This document shows positions 6,945 through 15,177 of a stretch of DNA of 39,294 nucleotides, in pieces. This DNA comes from Bacteroidota bacterium (GTDB lineage: Bacteria; Bacteroidota; Bacteroidia; Sphingobacteriales; Sphingobacteriaceae). The translations under genes and the position numbers were made by a program. How positions within the stretch are numbered: position 1 is the first letter of the stretch; every line of letters begins with the position of its first letter. Under the pieces are notes generated by a model that was given only the letters and a program-made list of their open reading frames with translations, searched no databases and was not told where the DNA came from. The stretch spans positions 1-39,294 of the forward strand of contig JABDBW010000017.1 of NCBI GenBank assembly GCA_013288485.1, in the 5' to 3' direction.

Positions 6945-7886
6945 TTAATCGTATATTTTTAACTTTTGCTTCAAATACCGTTTTCTTGCTATATAATAAG
7001 CATCGTTTTTATACAGTTCATCATGCGTTTTAAAATAGCCGAAAACTTTAGCCGAATCCACGTCACCGGCTTTATTCATAAATGCGTCGCTCATAATGCT
7101 CATGGTAATTGCCATATTTACCCATGCGGTATCAACAACTGCTGTAATATTTGTAACCATAGTTTGCGAATAATCAACATGCTGTAGCGCTTTGCCTGTA
7201 TTATATTGACAGGCAACATTCGCATCAGCCAGCAAACCGGTAACCTCATTTAACGCATATTTTGCATGTATAGTTTTATCGTCGCTGGCAGCTACGATGT
7301 CCAGGAGCGCACCACGCATTGCTATCACCTTGTAACTTATTTTTGCGGCGGTTGTCCAGGTCGATTGATAGCTTATTTTTTGATCGGGCAATTCAAAAAA
7401 CATGTTTTTTATAGCAGCTGAAAGAAAGTCATTCAAATTGGGTATAATATATTTTTGGATACCCGGAGTCATATGCCAATTTCTTATAGCTTTTTGTATC
7501 AATTCATCAGTACCTTCAAACCTTATCAACTTACTTTTAGGACTCAACACTACTATAAAAGGCTCTTCTAAAAGGACAATTGGTGTTAAAACGGCCGTAG
7601 AATTAAATACCGTTTGCCGTATACTATCCGAGTTTAGCTTTATTGATTTATTTGGCAAATTCAATTGGCTTCTTGCCTTTATTAAAACGCATTGCAACTT
7701 ATACTCCGCATCATTACTGCTGAGTACTGTATATTGAAAGATGTATTGGTCATCGCTGCTAAATTCGGCTTTTGCGATATTGCGGGTTTCGATAGTGAAT
7801 ACCTCGCCATTTTTTAGCGTTAATTGCTGTGCCGGGAGCTTATTAATACTTAATAATACTGCTAGCAGAAGAATAAATCTTTTCAT
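6945..7886 (-). CDS. Secreted protein of unknown function
   Basis: A 313-residue protein with a clear Sec signal peptide (MKRFILLLAVLLSINKLPAQ, cleavage after A19 or Q20). The mature part starts QLTLKNGEVFTIETRNIAKAEFSS and looks mainly beta-stranded in the first half, with a helical C-terminal region (MSDAFMNKAGDVDSAKVFGYFKTHDELYKNDAYYIARKRYLKQKLKIYD). I do not recognise a defined catalytic motif; it somewhat resembles DUF6263-type periplasmic proteins of Bacteroidota, but this is only an impression. There is a single Cys pair (C107-like LQCVLIK and ACQYN). It is monocistronic, between the class V enzyme and dnaA, all on the same strand. Confidence 0.7.
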   Translation of the reverse strand: MKRFILLLAVLLSINKLPAQQLTLKNGEVFTIETRNIAKAEFSSDDQYIFQYTVLSSNDAEYKLQCVLIKARSQLNLPNKSIKLNSDSIRQTVFNSTAVLTPIVLLEEPFIVVLSPKSKLIRFEGTDELIQKAIRNWHMTPGIQKYIIPNLNDFLSAAIKNMFFELPDQKISYQSTWTTAAKISYKVIAMRGALLDIVAASDDKTIHAKYALNEVTGLLADANVACQYNTGKALQHVDYSQTMVTNITAVVDTAWVNMAITMSIMSDAFMNKAGDVDSAKVFGYFKTHDELYKNDAYYIARKRYLKQKLKIYD

Positions 7887-7969
7887 TAATGCCAGGGCGA
7901 TTTCATGCTAATATAATATACTTTATTCGGCTACTAGCCTAATTAACAGTATTTAACAATTAACTGCAT

Positions 7970-7994
7970 AAAAAAACCCTGCACAAGTGCAAGG
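7970..7994 (-). terminator. Intrinsic terminator after dnaA
   Basis: On the minus strand CCTTGCAC-TT-GTGCAGGG (one mismatch) is followed by a run of seven T. It begins about 27 nt after the dnaA stop. Confidence 0.85.
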
Positions 7995-8008
7995 CTGTAA
8001 ATGTATTT

Positions 8009-8026
8009 TCGTAATTACAATTACGA
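8009..8026. repeat. Inverted repeat overlapping the dnaA stop codon
   Basis: TCGTAATT-AC-AATTACGA, 8-bp perfect arms with a 2-nt centre. It spans the last codons of dnaA. Its half-site matches the palindrome at 6921-6934. Confidence 0.4.
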
Positions 8027-9448
8027 CATTTTCAGTTTCTTCTGTATATCGGCTACATAGCCTTTGAATTTTTTGTCGGTGTCTATCAGGTCCTCAACCG
8101 TTTGGCATGCATAGATAACGGTAGAATGGTCGCGGCCACCGAAGAAGTGTCCGATTGATTTCAGGGAGCTTTTGGTATGCGCCTTTGCCAGGTACATTGA
8201 TATTTGCCTTGCCTGCACAATTTCGCGTTTGCGGGTTTGCGATTTCACCATATCAATAGGTACTTCAAAATATTCGCAAACCAGGTTCTGGATGTATTCC
8301 ATTGAAATTTCTTTCGAAGAATTTTTTACAAAGTTCTTCAGCATCTGCTTGGCCAGGTTCAGGTCAATTTCCTTACGGTTAAGGGTTGATTGTGCTAACA
8401 ACGATACCATAGCGCCTTCCAGTTCGCGCACATTATTATCAATATTGTGGGCAACATATTCAATTACATCATCGCCCAGTTCAATACCATCCTGGTAGGT
8501 TTTATTTTTAAGGATAGCCATTCGGGTTTCCAGGTCGGGTATTTGCAGGTCGGCCGAAAGGCCCCATTTAAATCTCGACAATAAACGTTCTTCTAAACCG
8601 GCCAGGTCCTTAGGCGCTTTATCGGATGTAATGATCAATTGCTTGCCCGATTGGTGCAGGTGATTGAAAATATGGAAAAAGAAATCCTGTGTTTTTTCTT
8701 TGCCGGCAAAATTGTGCACATCATCCATTATCAGCACATCAATAGCCTGGTAAAAATTCACAAAATCATTAATGTTATTATGCTTTAAGGCATCAACAAA
8801 TTGCTGGGTAAACTTTTCGCATGATACATACAGTACCAGCTTATCAGGCAGCGCGCGTTTAATTTCGTTGCCTATAGCCTGCGCCAGGTGGGTTTTACCT
8901 AAACCTACGCCGCCATATATCATTAACGGGTTAAATGAGGTACCACCGGGTTTCGCCGCAACAGCATACCCTGCCGAGCGTGCTAAACGGTTACAGTCGC
9001 CTTCAACAAAGTTTTCAAAAGTGTATTGCCTGTTTAATTGCGGGTCTACATTCAGTTTCTTTAAGCCGGGTATTACAAACGGGTTCTTAATATCCTTATT
9101 TATAGAAATAGGAATAGGCATTGACTGATTTTTCGACTCTGCGCCATTTCCGTTTGAAGGCATATTAGTAGTATAAGGTTTGCTGGCTGATGATTGCTCT
9201 ACAACTATGTTATATTCTAAACGTCCGTCATCGCCCAATTGTTTCTTAATTGTTTTACGGAGCAAGCCAACGTAATGTTCTTCAAGCCATTCATAAAAAA
9301 ATAAACTGGGAACTTGTATCGTTAAAACGCTGCCTTCCATACGCAAAGCTTTAATTGGCTCGAACCAGGTTTTAAAGCTTTGGGCGGGGATGTTGTCTTT
9401 TATTATCAGCAGGCAGCTGTTCCAAACGTTAGTACAAGTTTTTTCCAT
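8021..9448 (-). CDS. dnaA: Chromosomal replication initiator protein DnaA
   Basis: A 475-residue DnaA with all four domains. Domain I (1-75, VWNSCLLIIKDNIPAQSFKTWFEPIKAL) binds helicase and regulators; domain II is a short linker rich in S/N/P (about 85-125). The AAA+ domain III has Walker A GGVGLGKTH (179-187), Walker B VLIMDDVHNF (near 240), sensor 1 LIITSDKAP and the arginine-containing LLSRFKWGL. Domain IV ends with the DNA-binding signature GGRDHSTVIYA near 450. It opens the origin as an ATP-bound oligomer. The ATG gives the canonical N-terminus (MEKTCTNVWN). dnaN and recF are not adjacent, as often in Bacteroidota. A terminator follows. The upstream gap is described separately. Confidence 0.98.
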   Translation of the reverse strand: MEKTCTNVWNSCLLIIKDNIPAQSFKTWFEPIKALRMEGSVLTIQVPSLFFYEWLEEHYVGLLRKTIKKQLGDDGRLEYNIVVEQSSASKPYTTNMPSNGNGAESKNQSMPIPISINKDIKNPFVIPGLKKLNVDPQLNRQYTFENFVEGDCNRLARSAGYAVAAKPGGTSFNPLMIYGGVGLGKTHLAQAIGNEIKRALPDKLVLYVSCEKFTQQFVDALKHNNINDFVNFYQAIDVLIMDDVHNFAGKEKTQDFFFHIFNHLHQSGKQLIITSDKAPKDLAGLEERLLSRFKWGLSADLQIPDLETRMAILKNKTYQDGIELGDDVIEYVAHNIDNNVRELEGAMVSLLAQSTLNRKEIDLNLAKQMLKNFVKNSSKEISMEYIQNLVCEYFEVPIDMVKSQTRKREIVQARQISMYLAKAHTKSSLKSIGHFFGGRDHSTVIYACQTVEDLIDTDKKFKGYVADIQKKLKMS

Positions 9449-9804
9449 ATAAAATTTTAAATAAAAGATTGATTTTCAACCCCCCAGTGCACTTTCATTG
9501 GGATTGCTACGGAACATCGAATATTCAGAAAAAAAGCGAATTAAAAAATTTATTTTTCACTTTTTATTAAAATAAATTTAAAAAAAACAGCACTTAATGT
9601 TGTGAAAATCCGAATATAAAAAGTTATATTTCGCATGAACAGACCGCCATTATATTCTTTTTAATAGTAAACCCTGCGTTTTATGCTGTTTTGGCGGTTT
9701 TATTATTAATTACCTCAAATATTTTAGCTTAATATCTTCTTAACGTTAAGGTATTATTGGCGTAATTTTAGGAATCTCTACTATTTCGATAGGGTTAATT
9801 TTTC
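9449..9804. other. 356-bp AT-rich gap upstream of dnaA
   Basis: No ORF or RNA gene. It is strongly AT-rich, with poly-A/T stretches around 9530-9595, a 12-bp palindrome CTTAACGTTAAG (9739-9750) and a 7-bp inverted repeat ACCGCCA/TGGCGGT (9643-9649 and 9692-9698). DnaA-box-like strings are weak: TTTTTCAC near 9553 and TGTGAAAAT at 9601, the latter matching the consensus TTATNCACA imperfectly. I see no box cluster, so I do not call this the origin. The dnaA promoter must lie here, but I find no clean TAnnTTTG pair. Confidence 0.5.
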
Positions 9805-11352
9805 TCAAAATTCGCCAAAAACATGGCGCAAGGTATCTGCAATTTCACCCAGCGTGGCATAATTTTCAACAGCGGTCAATATATAAGGCATCAAATTTTG
9901 ATTTCCGGCGGCGGCATCCTTCAAATTTTGCAGGCAAACAGCTACTGCCCGGTTGTCCCGTTCGGCTTTTAATGCTGTAATTCTTTCTGTTTGTTGTTTC
10001 CTGATGGCGTCATCAACGCGGAACACGTTACTCAACGGTTCTTCTTTTTCCTCAAAACGGTTCACCCCCACTATTACTCTTTCGCCGCTTTCAATTTCAT
10101 TCTGATATTGGTAGGCCGAGTTGGCTATCTCCTGCTGGATATAATTCTGTTCAATAGCTTTTACCGAGCCGCCCATCGCGTCAATTTTATCTATATATTT
10201 TTGCGCGGCGGCTTCCAGTTCGTCTGTTAAGGCTTCAATAAAATACGACCCGGCCAATGGGTCAACCGTATCGGTAACGCCGCTTTCAAAAGCGATGATC
10301 TGCTGGGTACGCAGCGCGATCATTGCGGCCTCCTCGGTGGGCAGGGCAATAGCTTCGTCATAACCATTAGTATGTAACGACTGTGTGCCGCCTAATACCG
10401 CGGCGAGCGCCTGACTGCTTACCCGTACTATATTATTCATGGGTTGCTGCGCGGTTAGGGTTGATCCGCCGGTTTGTGTATGAAAGCGCAGTTTTTGCGC
10501 GCCGGCATCAGTAGCCCCCAGTTCTTTGGTAATATGCGCCCACATCCGCCTCGCGGCCCTGAATTTGGCTATCTCCTCGAAAAAATTATTATGGCAATTA
10601 AAAAAGAAGGATACCCGTTTACCAAACACGTTTATATCCAACCCCTTAGTTAATGCCGCTTTTAAATACGCCTTGCCATTGGCCAGCGTAAAGGCCAGTT
10701 CCTGCGCAGCTGTGGAACCCGCTTCGCGAATATGGTAGCCCGATACGGAGATGGTGTTCCACTTAGGTACTTTCTTACTGCAATACTCAAATACATCGGT
10801 TATCAGCCGCATAGAGGGCCCGGGCGGATAGATGTAAGTGCCTCGCGCGGCATACTCCTTTAATATATCGTTTTGTACCGTGCCTGATAATTGCCGCAGA
10901 TCAGCCCCCTGCTTTTTGGCTAACGCTATATACATGGCCAGCAAAATAGCCGCGGTGGCGTTAATGGTCATGGAGGTAGTGATTTTGGCTAACTCAATAC
11001 CGTCAAATAAAATTTCTATATCCTTTAATGAATCAATAGCTACACCTGCCTTACCTACTTCGCCATCAGCCAACTCATGGTCCGAGTCATAGCCTATCTG
11101 CGTTGGCAGGTCAAAAGCTACCGATAGCCCCATGGTGCCCTGGTTTAAAAGGTAGTGATAGCGTTTGTTTGATTCGGCTGCTGTTGAAAAGCCGGAATAT
11201 TGGCGCATGGTCCAGGGTTTGCCCCGGTACATATCTTTCTGAATGCCACGGGTATAGGGGTATTCGCCGGGCAACTCATTCATTTTTGACGGACCGGTAT
11301 ATACCTCCTTAACTTCAATACCCGACGTGGTTGTTATTTTTTTACCCGGCAT
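9805..11352 (-). CDS. Acyl-CoA (methylmalonyl-CoA-type) mutase, catalytic subunit only
   Basis: A 515-residue B12-dependent acyl-CoA mutase TIM barrel that stops at residue 515 ([13 protein letters not shown]) where full-length mutases continue into the B12-binding domain; the DxHxxG cobalamin motif is absent, so a separate small subunit is required. Residues Y52, R170 and H207 keep the exact spacing of Y89, R207 and H244 of Propionibacterium methylmalonyl-CoA mutase. Isobutyryl-CoA mutases are known to change the first two, so methylmalonyl-CoA or a similar dicarboxylic substrate is favoured. The position of R82 is K45 here, and HMQEAG becomes HIREAG, so specificity is not certain. It would link succinyl-CoA with propionate or branched-chain catabolism. 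Followed downstream by the dnaA gap; a word-array hairpin separates it from the small membrane protein gene upstream. Confidence 0.85.
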   Translation of the reverse strand: MPGKKITTTSGIEVKEVYTGPSKMNELPGEYPYTRGIQKDMYRGKPWTMRQYSGFSTAAESNKRYHYLLNQGTMGLSVAFDLPTQIGYDSDHELADGEVGKAGVAIDSLKDIEILFDGIELAKITTSMTINATAAILLAMYIALAKKQGADLRQLSGTVQNDILKEYAARGTYIYPPGPSMRLITDVFEYCSKKVPKWNTISVSGYHIREAGSTAAQELAFTLANGKAYLKAALTKGLDINVFGKRVSFFFNCHNNFFEEIAKFRAARRMWAHITKELGATDAGAQKLRFHTQTGGSTLTAQQPMNNIVRVSSQALAAVLGGTQSLHTNGYDEAIALPTEEAAMIALRTQQIIAFESGVTDTVDPLAGSYFIEALTDELEAAAQKYIDKIDAMGGSVKAIEQNYIQQEIANSAYQYQNEIESGERVIVGVNRFEEKEEPLSNVFRVDDAIRKQQTERITALKAERDNRAVAVCLQNLKDAAAGNQNLMPYILTAVENYATLGEIADTLRHVFGEF

Positions 11353-11359
11353 ATTTGTT

Positions 11360-11450
11360 GATTTGAAAATTTGAAGATGTGCTAATTTGAAAATGTTGTT
11401 TCATAATCATAAAGTGATTTTCAAATCTTCAAATTAACACATTCTCAAAT
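11360..11450. repeat. Word array, ATTTGAAAAT family, inverted arms
   Basis: Left arm 11360-11395 reads GATTTGAAAATTTGAAGATG then TGCTAATTTGAAAATG; right arm 11416-11450 is a near complement (TTTTCAAATCTTCAAATTAACACATTCTCAAAT). The arms pair over about 35 nt with a 20-nt loop. The right arm reaches the stop codon of the next gene. The hairpin lies between two co-directional minus-strand genes, so it may attenuate or process their transcript. Confidence 0.88.
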
Positions 11451-11980
11451 TAAAATAATTCCTGCAGATCCCTGCGGACCAGGTTAAGGCCAATATCATA
11501 CGGGTTATCTTCCAGGTGGCTTAAATGCGCCAGTATGGTTTTGCTTAGCTCAAGCCCGGTAGCGGCAGCAGGCAATGCTTTAACCGCGTTGTTTACTATG
11601 CCTAAGGTATCATCCTTTAACCGTTTCACTACGGCCCAGGCATTGCTGCTTACGTAAATTTGCTGGGTAACGTTATGCTGATACTCATTACGCAATTCGG
11701 CAACTATAAGCATATGTAATTCGGCAGCCGAGTAAGCGGGGTCATTTAAGCGAAGCAGCATATTGGCGGGGTTTATCCGCTCAATAAATAACACCACGCG
11801 CTCGTATGCCTGTAGTTGTAAAGGCAGCGTTTGGTTGCTGATGGTTTTTTTTAGTTCGACAAGTTGGATGCTTTCCGATCTGTCAAGGTAGGGCTTTACC
11901 AGGTAAAAAGCTATCCATACCACACCCAAACCGGCAACCGTATATTTTATAATATCTAATAAATAAGGATAAAGTACCAT
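11450..11980 (-). CDS. Small membrane-anchored protein of unknown function
   Basis: A 176-residue protein with one N-terminal transmembrane helix (YPYLLDIIKYTVAGLGVVWIAFYLV, about 4-28) followed by a cytoplasmic or periplasmic helical domain: LVELKKTISNQTLPLQLQAYERVVLFIERINPANMLLRLNDPAYSAAELHMLIVAELRNEYQHNVTQQIYVSSNAWAVVKRLKDDTLGIVNNAV. No catalytic motif is visible. The helical region LPLQLQAYERVVLFIERI and the tail NLVRRDLQELF seem characteristic of a Bacteroidota-specific family I cannot name. It precedes the mutase gene on the same strand with a 97-bp gap holding a word-array hairpin, and is divergent from the iscA-like gene, sharing a 90-bp intergenic region. Confidence 0.75.
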   Translation of the reverse strand: MVLYPYLLDIIKYTVAGLGVVWIAFYLVKPYLDRSESIQLVELKKTISNQTLPLQLQAYERVVLFIERINPANMLLRLNDPAYSAAELHMLIVAELRNEYQHNVTQQIYVSSNAWAVVKRLKDDTLGIVNNAVKALPAAATGLELSKTILAHLSHLEDNPYDIGLNLVRRDLQELF

Positions 11981-12042
11981 GTTGATAATGTTAAGCGCAG
12001 GTCATAAATATTGCGGCCGAAACAAAAATCCGCATTTTACCT

Positions 12043-12050
12043 TATATTTG
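12043..12050 (+). promoter_or_regulatory. Bacteroidota -7 element (TATATTTG) of the iscA-like gene
   Basis: TATATTTG matches TAnnTTTG, 20 nt before the ATG at 12071. The -33 region is poor (AAACAAAAA at that distance). Confidence 0.45.
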
Positions 12051-12070
12051 TGTAGTTAATTAAAAATAAG

Positions 12071-12424
12071 ATGAGCACTGCTGTTGAAACTGCACCCGCA
12101 CCGGTAACCTTTACAGAAGGCGCCGTTAAAGAACTTTTTAAATTAAGAGATCAGCAAGAGATAGGCACCGATTTTGGCCTGCGCATTGGCGTGGAGGGCG
12201 GCGGCTGTTCGGGAATGAGCTATGTGCTGGGCTTTGACCAGAAAAAAGACGGCGACCAGGAATTTATGATAGACGGACTGCGGGTTTTTATGCATAAAGC
12301 GCATGGCCTGTACCTTATGGGTATGCAAATTAATTTCCAGGATGGATTGAACGCGCGCGGTTTTACCTTTAATAACCCTAACGCTGCCAGTACTTGTGGT
12401 TGCGGCACATCGTTTTCTGTATAG
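12071..12424 (+). CDS. A-type Fe-S cluster carrier (IscA/ErpA/HesB family)
   Basis: A 117-residue A-type carrier. Its three conserved cysteines are C46 in GGGCSGMSY, and C109 and C111 in STCGCGTSFSV, exactly the ligand set that holds a [2Fe-2S] or [4Fe-4S] cluster between subunits. Such carriers receive clusters from the assembly scaffold and deliver them to apo-enzymes in the cytoplasm. The first ten residues (STAVETAPAP) are an extra acidic/Pro-rich tail. No isc or suf genes are adjacent, so the carrier stands alone; IspH in the same window is a possible client but that is only inference. A -7 promoter element sits 20 nt upstream. Confidence 0.93.
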   Translation: MSTAVETAPAPVTFTEGAVKELFKLRDQQEIGTDFGLRIGVEGGGCSGMSYVLGFDQKKDGDQEFMIDGLRVFMHKAHGLYLMGMQINFQDGLNARGFTFNNPNAASTCGCGTSFSV

Positions 12425-12432
12425 ATCAAAAT

Positions 12433-12495
12433 ATAAGAATCAAGAGCGGGGATGGTGAAAGTCTTAATTCCTGCATCTTGATTCCTGACTCTCCG
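12433..12495. repeat. Word array, GAATCAAGA family, inverted arms
   Basis: Between convergent genes, left arm AAGAATCAAGAGCGGGGATG and right arm CTGCATCTTGATTCCTGACTCTCC are imperfect complements and can form a hairpin. The AGTCAGGA-TTCAAGA words recur in the 23S-tRNA spacer at 34341-34382. A bidirectional terminator role is plausible from its position. Confidence 0.7.
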
Positions 12496-12497
12496 TT

Positions 12498-13007
12498 TTA
12501 CTTCGCCGCCTTCAAAGTTTCTTTAACACTTCCGCACTCTGGCATTGTTTTTCCGTAATATGGGTTTTCAATGACAGCTTTATCGCTCAGCCATGATGTT
12601 TTTTTCATGGGGCAATACTCCCAATAAAGCGGGGTACTATTTACCTTAAACGTCTTTACAACCTCGTACATATTTTTTGATAACGATGCAAAATGCTCAC
12701 GCTGGTGGTCAATACTTGTTGATTCGCTGATATGGCGACTATCGAAACTTAATTTGTCCACATAGTTTTTCCAGATCGTTTGTTGGACAGCGCTCATTTC
12801 TTTTGTCTGTATTACATCTACCTGGGCCTTCAGAATTTTTGCTTTACCCTGCGCCGCTGTACCATCATCCGCAGCTAAAGCGTTCTTTAAATCGAGGTAG
12901 GCTGTAGTTAAATTGTTTATCGAAGTATTTACCGCCGGCGTTTGGGCCCTCAAGGTTGCAACTGTTATTAATAATAACAGGGTTAGCCAAATTGATGTGG
13001 TTTTCAT
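12498..13007 (-). CDS. DUF3347 secreted protein
   Basis: A 169-residue protein with a Sec signal peptide (MKTTSIWLTLLLLITVATLRAQ, cleavage after A21) followed by a DUF3347 domain: AYLDLKNALAADDGTAAQGKAKILKAQ, WKNYVDKLSFDSRHISESTSIDHQREHFASLSKNMYEVVKTF, then YWEYCPMKKTSWLSDKAVIENPYYGKTMPECGSV. The closing NPYYG-x-M-x-x-CG motif is the hallmark of the family, which also occurs as the tail of CusB-type copper-efflux adaptors; conserved His, Met and Cys make metal binding likely. Its exact role is unknown. Monocistronic, converging with the iscA-like gene and divergent from the permease gene. Confidence 0.88.
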   Translation of the reverse strand: MKTTSIWLTLLLLITVATLRAQTPAVNTSINNLTTAYLDLKNALAADDGTAAQGKAKILKAQVDVIQTKEMSAVQQTIWKNYVDKLSFDSRHISESTSIDHQREHFASLSKNMYEVVKTFKVNSTPLYWEYCPMKKTSWLSDKAVIENPYYGKTMPECGSVKETLKAAK

Positions 13008-13147
13008 GGTGATTAAATTTAAAAAGTGAATTTAGCACATATTTTATAAATATGTCCGGTTTAAAACCTATCGCTATTTATAAAAATATAGTTGTAACAA
13101 ATCGCTCCGTTGCTTAGTCTTACCGCTAAGTTTTTTATATTTATACC

Positions 13148-14389
13148 ATGCCGGTAAAAACCACCCTTCGGGAAAACGTTTCGATAGCCCTACAATCTAT
13201 AGCCGGTAACAGGCTTCGCACCTCGCTTACTTCTCTAATTATTGCGATCGGTATCATGGCTTTGGTGGGGATATTAACGGCAATCGAAGGCATTAAACAA
13301 TATACTACCGACGCTTTTTCAAGGCTGGGGGCCAACTCCTTCACTATACAGAACAGGGGGTCGGGCGTTAATTTTGGGAATGGCGGCCATAGAAAGATAT
13401 ATCCGTCTATCAGTTACGAGCAGGCCCAGCGCTTTAAAGAAACCTTTCAACTGCCCGCGTTAGTTGCTATAAATTTAGATATATCGGGCATTGCAGTTGT
13501 AAAATATGGTAGTTTAAAAACTAACCCTAACATTACAGTAACCGGCACCAATGAGAATTATTTGCAAACCAATGGCTATAAATTAGCTTTTGGCCGCAGT
13601 TTTTCAGAATCAGAACTGGAGCATGGCGCTAATGTGGTAATTATAGGCGACGAAATAAAAACAAAACTTTTTAAAAATGAGGACCCTGTTAATAAATCTA
13701 TTTTTGTAGGCAGCAATAAATTCCGGATAATCGGGGTTTTTGCCTCAAAAGGATCGAGCGCCGGCTTTGGGGGCGACAGGGTTTGTACTATTCCCATATT
13801 TAAGGCCAAGCAAATTGCCGAAATTTCAAAACCATCATTCGCGGTTACTGTAATGGTAACTAACGGTGGCGGATTTGACGCGAGTATTGGTGAGGCCACC
13901 TCTCTTTTCAGGAACATACGCGGCCTTAATGTTGCTAACGCTGATAATTTTGAAATAACCAGGAGTGATTCGGTACAGCAACAGTTAGCCGGCCAGTTAA
14001 ACGGTATGACGATAGCCGGATTTGCCATAGGCATAATTACCTTAATTGGCGCCGCCATAGGGTTAATGAATATTATGCTGGTTTCTGTTACCGAGCGTAC
14101 CCGCGAAATTGGTATACGCAAAGCAATAGGCGCTACCCCCGCAGTAATACGCAAGCAGTTTTTAATCGAGGCTATAGTAATATGTTTGATAGGCGGCATT
14201 GGCGGCATCGTACTGGGTATGGCCGTTGGCAACCTTATAGCCGTGCAGATAAGCGGTAAATTTGTTATTCCCTGGCTATGGCTCTTCTCGGCTATAGCAT
14301 TGTGTACCTTAATTGGTTTGCTATCCGGATTTTATCCCGCCAAAAAAGCATCCCGGCTTGACCCTGTAGAAGCGTTGCGATACGAATAG
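13148..14389 (+). CDS. MacB-like ABC transporter permease
   Basis: A 413-residue permease with the MacB/FtsX topology: one N-terminal helix ([20 protein letters not shown], about 27-47), a 220-residue periplasmic domain, and three C-terminal helices in the FtsX domain (about 283-310, 335-362 and 375-398), including [30 protein letters not shown] and the tail [18 protein letters not shown]. MacB-type permeases do not move substrates through the membrane but transmit ATPase motion to the periplasm for efflux or lipoprotein release. The ATPase subunit is not in the window on either side, nor is an HlyD-type adaptor, so the partner must be encoded elsewhere. Confidence 0.9.
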   Translation: MPVKTTLRENVSIALQSIAGNRLRTSLTSLIIAIGIMALVGILTAIEGIKQYTTDAFSRLGANSFTIQNRGSGVNFGNGGHRKIYPSISYEQAQRFKETFQLPALVAINLDISGIAVVKYGSLKTNPNITVTGTNENYLQTNGYKLAFGRSFSESELEHGANVVIIGDEIKTKLFKNEDPVNKSIFVGSNKFRIIGVFASKGSSAGFGGDRVCTIPIFKAKQIAEISKPSFAVTVMVTNGGGFDASIGEATSLFRNIRGLNVANADNFEITRSDSVQQQLAGQLNGMTIAGFAIGIITLIGAAIGLMNIMLVSVTERTREIGIRKAIGATPAVIRKQFLIEAIVICLIGGIGGIVLGMAVGNLIAVQISGKFVIPWLWLFSAIALCTLIGLLSGFYPAKKASRLDPVEALRYE

Positions 14390-14430
14390 ATGTGCAGATG
14401 CGTGGATGTGCAGATATGCAAATGTGCACT
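14389..14430. repeat. Word array, GATGTGCAGAT family
   Basis: GATGTGCAGATGCGTGGATG, then TGCAGATATGCAAATGTGCACT: the word GATGTGCA is reiterated four times with changes. It starts at the permease stop codon and ends just before the convergent gene. Only one orientation is present. Confidence 0.7.
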
Positions 14431-14431
14431 T

Positions 14432-15175
14432 CTACTTCAACAAAATATTCTTCAGCGGGTAATCAAAAAGAACTTTTTTAATATAAGGGGTGCTTAAAGC
14501 ATCGCGAAAAGCGGCGGCATGGCGAGGGTTGTGCATATCGCTTGATATAAAATCAACCAATTGCATATCGATCATATTTTCGGCTTTCTTTTTAACGTCC
14601 TTGCCATAATACCCTGTTAATGACATGGTATTTAATTGCGCATCGCATCCCCAACTGCGCAGGTCGGCAATGGCATCTAAACTCATATAGGAATATCTTT
14701 CGGGGTGCGCCAATATAGGCTTATAATCCCCCCACTCTATCATTTTTTGTATAACTGTGTACGCATTGGGTGGCGGGTCTATAAATGAATATTCAAAAAG
14801 CACGTAGTTATCACCCATCGTCATCAAGCCGCGTTTATCTACAAGTTCCTGAAAAGTTTCATCAAAATAATGCTCGGCGGCAGCTTCTACCACAATATCA
14901 ATTTCAAGCCTTTTTAATTCAGCTTTAAGTATGTCTAATGCACGGTTTATGGTTTCGGGAGTGTTTTTGTAAAAATCGGCCATGATATGCGGGGTAGCAA
15001 TGATCTTTTTTATCCCCAGGCCCATCATTGCTTTCACCAGCGTGACAGATTGTTGCACATTTTGCGCCCCATCGTCAATACCGGGTAAAACATGCGAATG
15101 CATATCAACCATTACCGACTTATAATTGAGGGTGCGATCTAATTCAGGTTCTTTTTTTTTAAACCAGGAAAACAT
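14432..15175 (-). CDS. PHP-family tyrosine-protein phosphatase (CpsB/CapC type)
   Basis: A 247-residue PHP-domain metal-dependent phosphatase. Metal-binding motifs are visible in order: DMHSHVLPGIDDGA (24-37), ATPHIMADFYK (about 81-91), LAHPERYSYM (about 174-183), and SSDMHNPRH (about 210-218). CpsB/CapC/Wzb-type PHP phosphatases remove phosphate from the C-terminal tyrosines of the Wzc-like kinase that drives polysaccharide chain-length control. The gene is last in the nucleotide-sugar operon, 2 bp after rfbB, which supports a polysaccharide role. No kinase/chain-length gene (wzc) is in this window. Confidence 0.9.
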   Translation of the reverse strand: MFSWFKKKEPELDRTLNYKSVMVDMHSHVLPGIDDGAQNVQQSVTLVKAMMGLGIKKIIATPHIMADFYKNTPETINRALDILKAELKRLEIDIVVEAAAEHYFDETFQELVDKRGLMTMGDNYVLFEYSFIDPPPNAYTVIQKMIEWGDYKPILAHPERYSYMSLDAIADLRSWGCDAQLNTMSLTGYYGKDVKKKAENMIDMQLVDFISSDMHNPRHAAAFRDALSTPYIKKVLFDYPLKNILLK

Positions 15176-15177
15176 TT

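Noticed and set aside
9449-9804. oriC upstream of dnaA
   Set aside because: Only weak, isolated DnaA-box-like strings and rRNA orientation speaks against it; kept as an annotated gap.
13576-14232. 218-aa minus-strand ORF
   Set aside because: Antisense to the permease; low-complexity I/P/S-rich translation typical of a shadow of membrane-protein codons.
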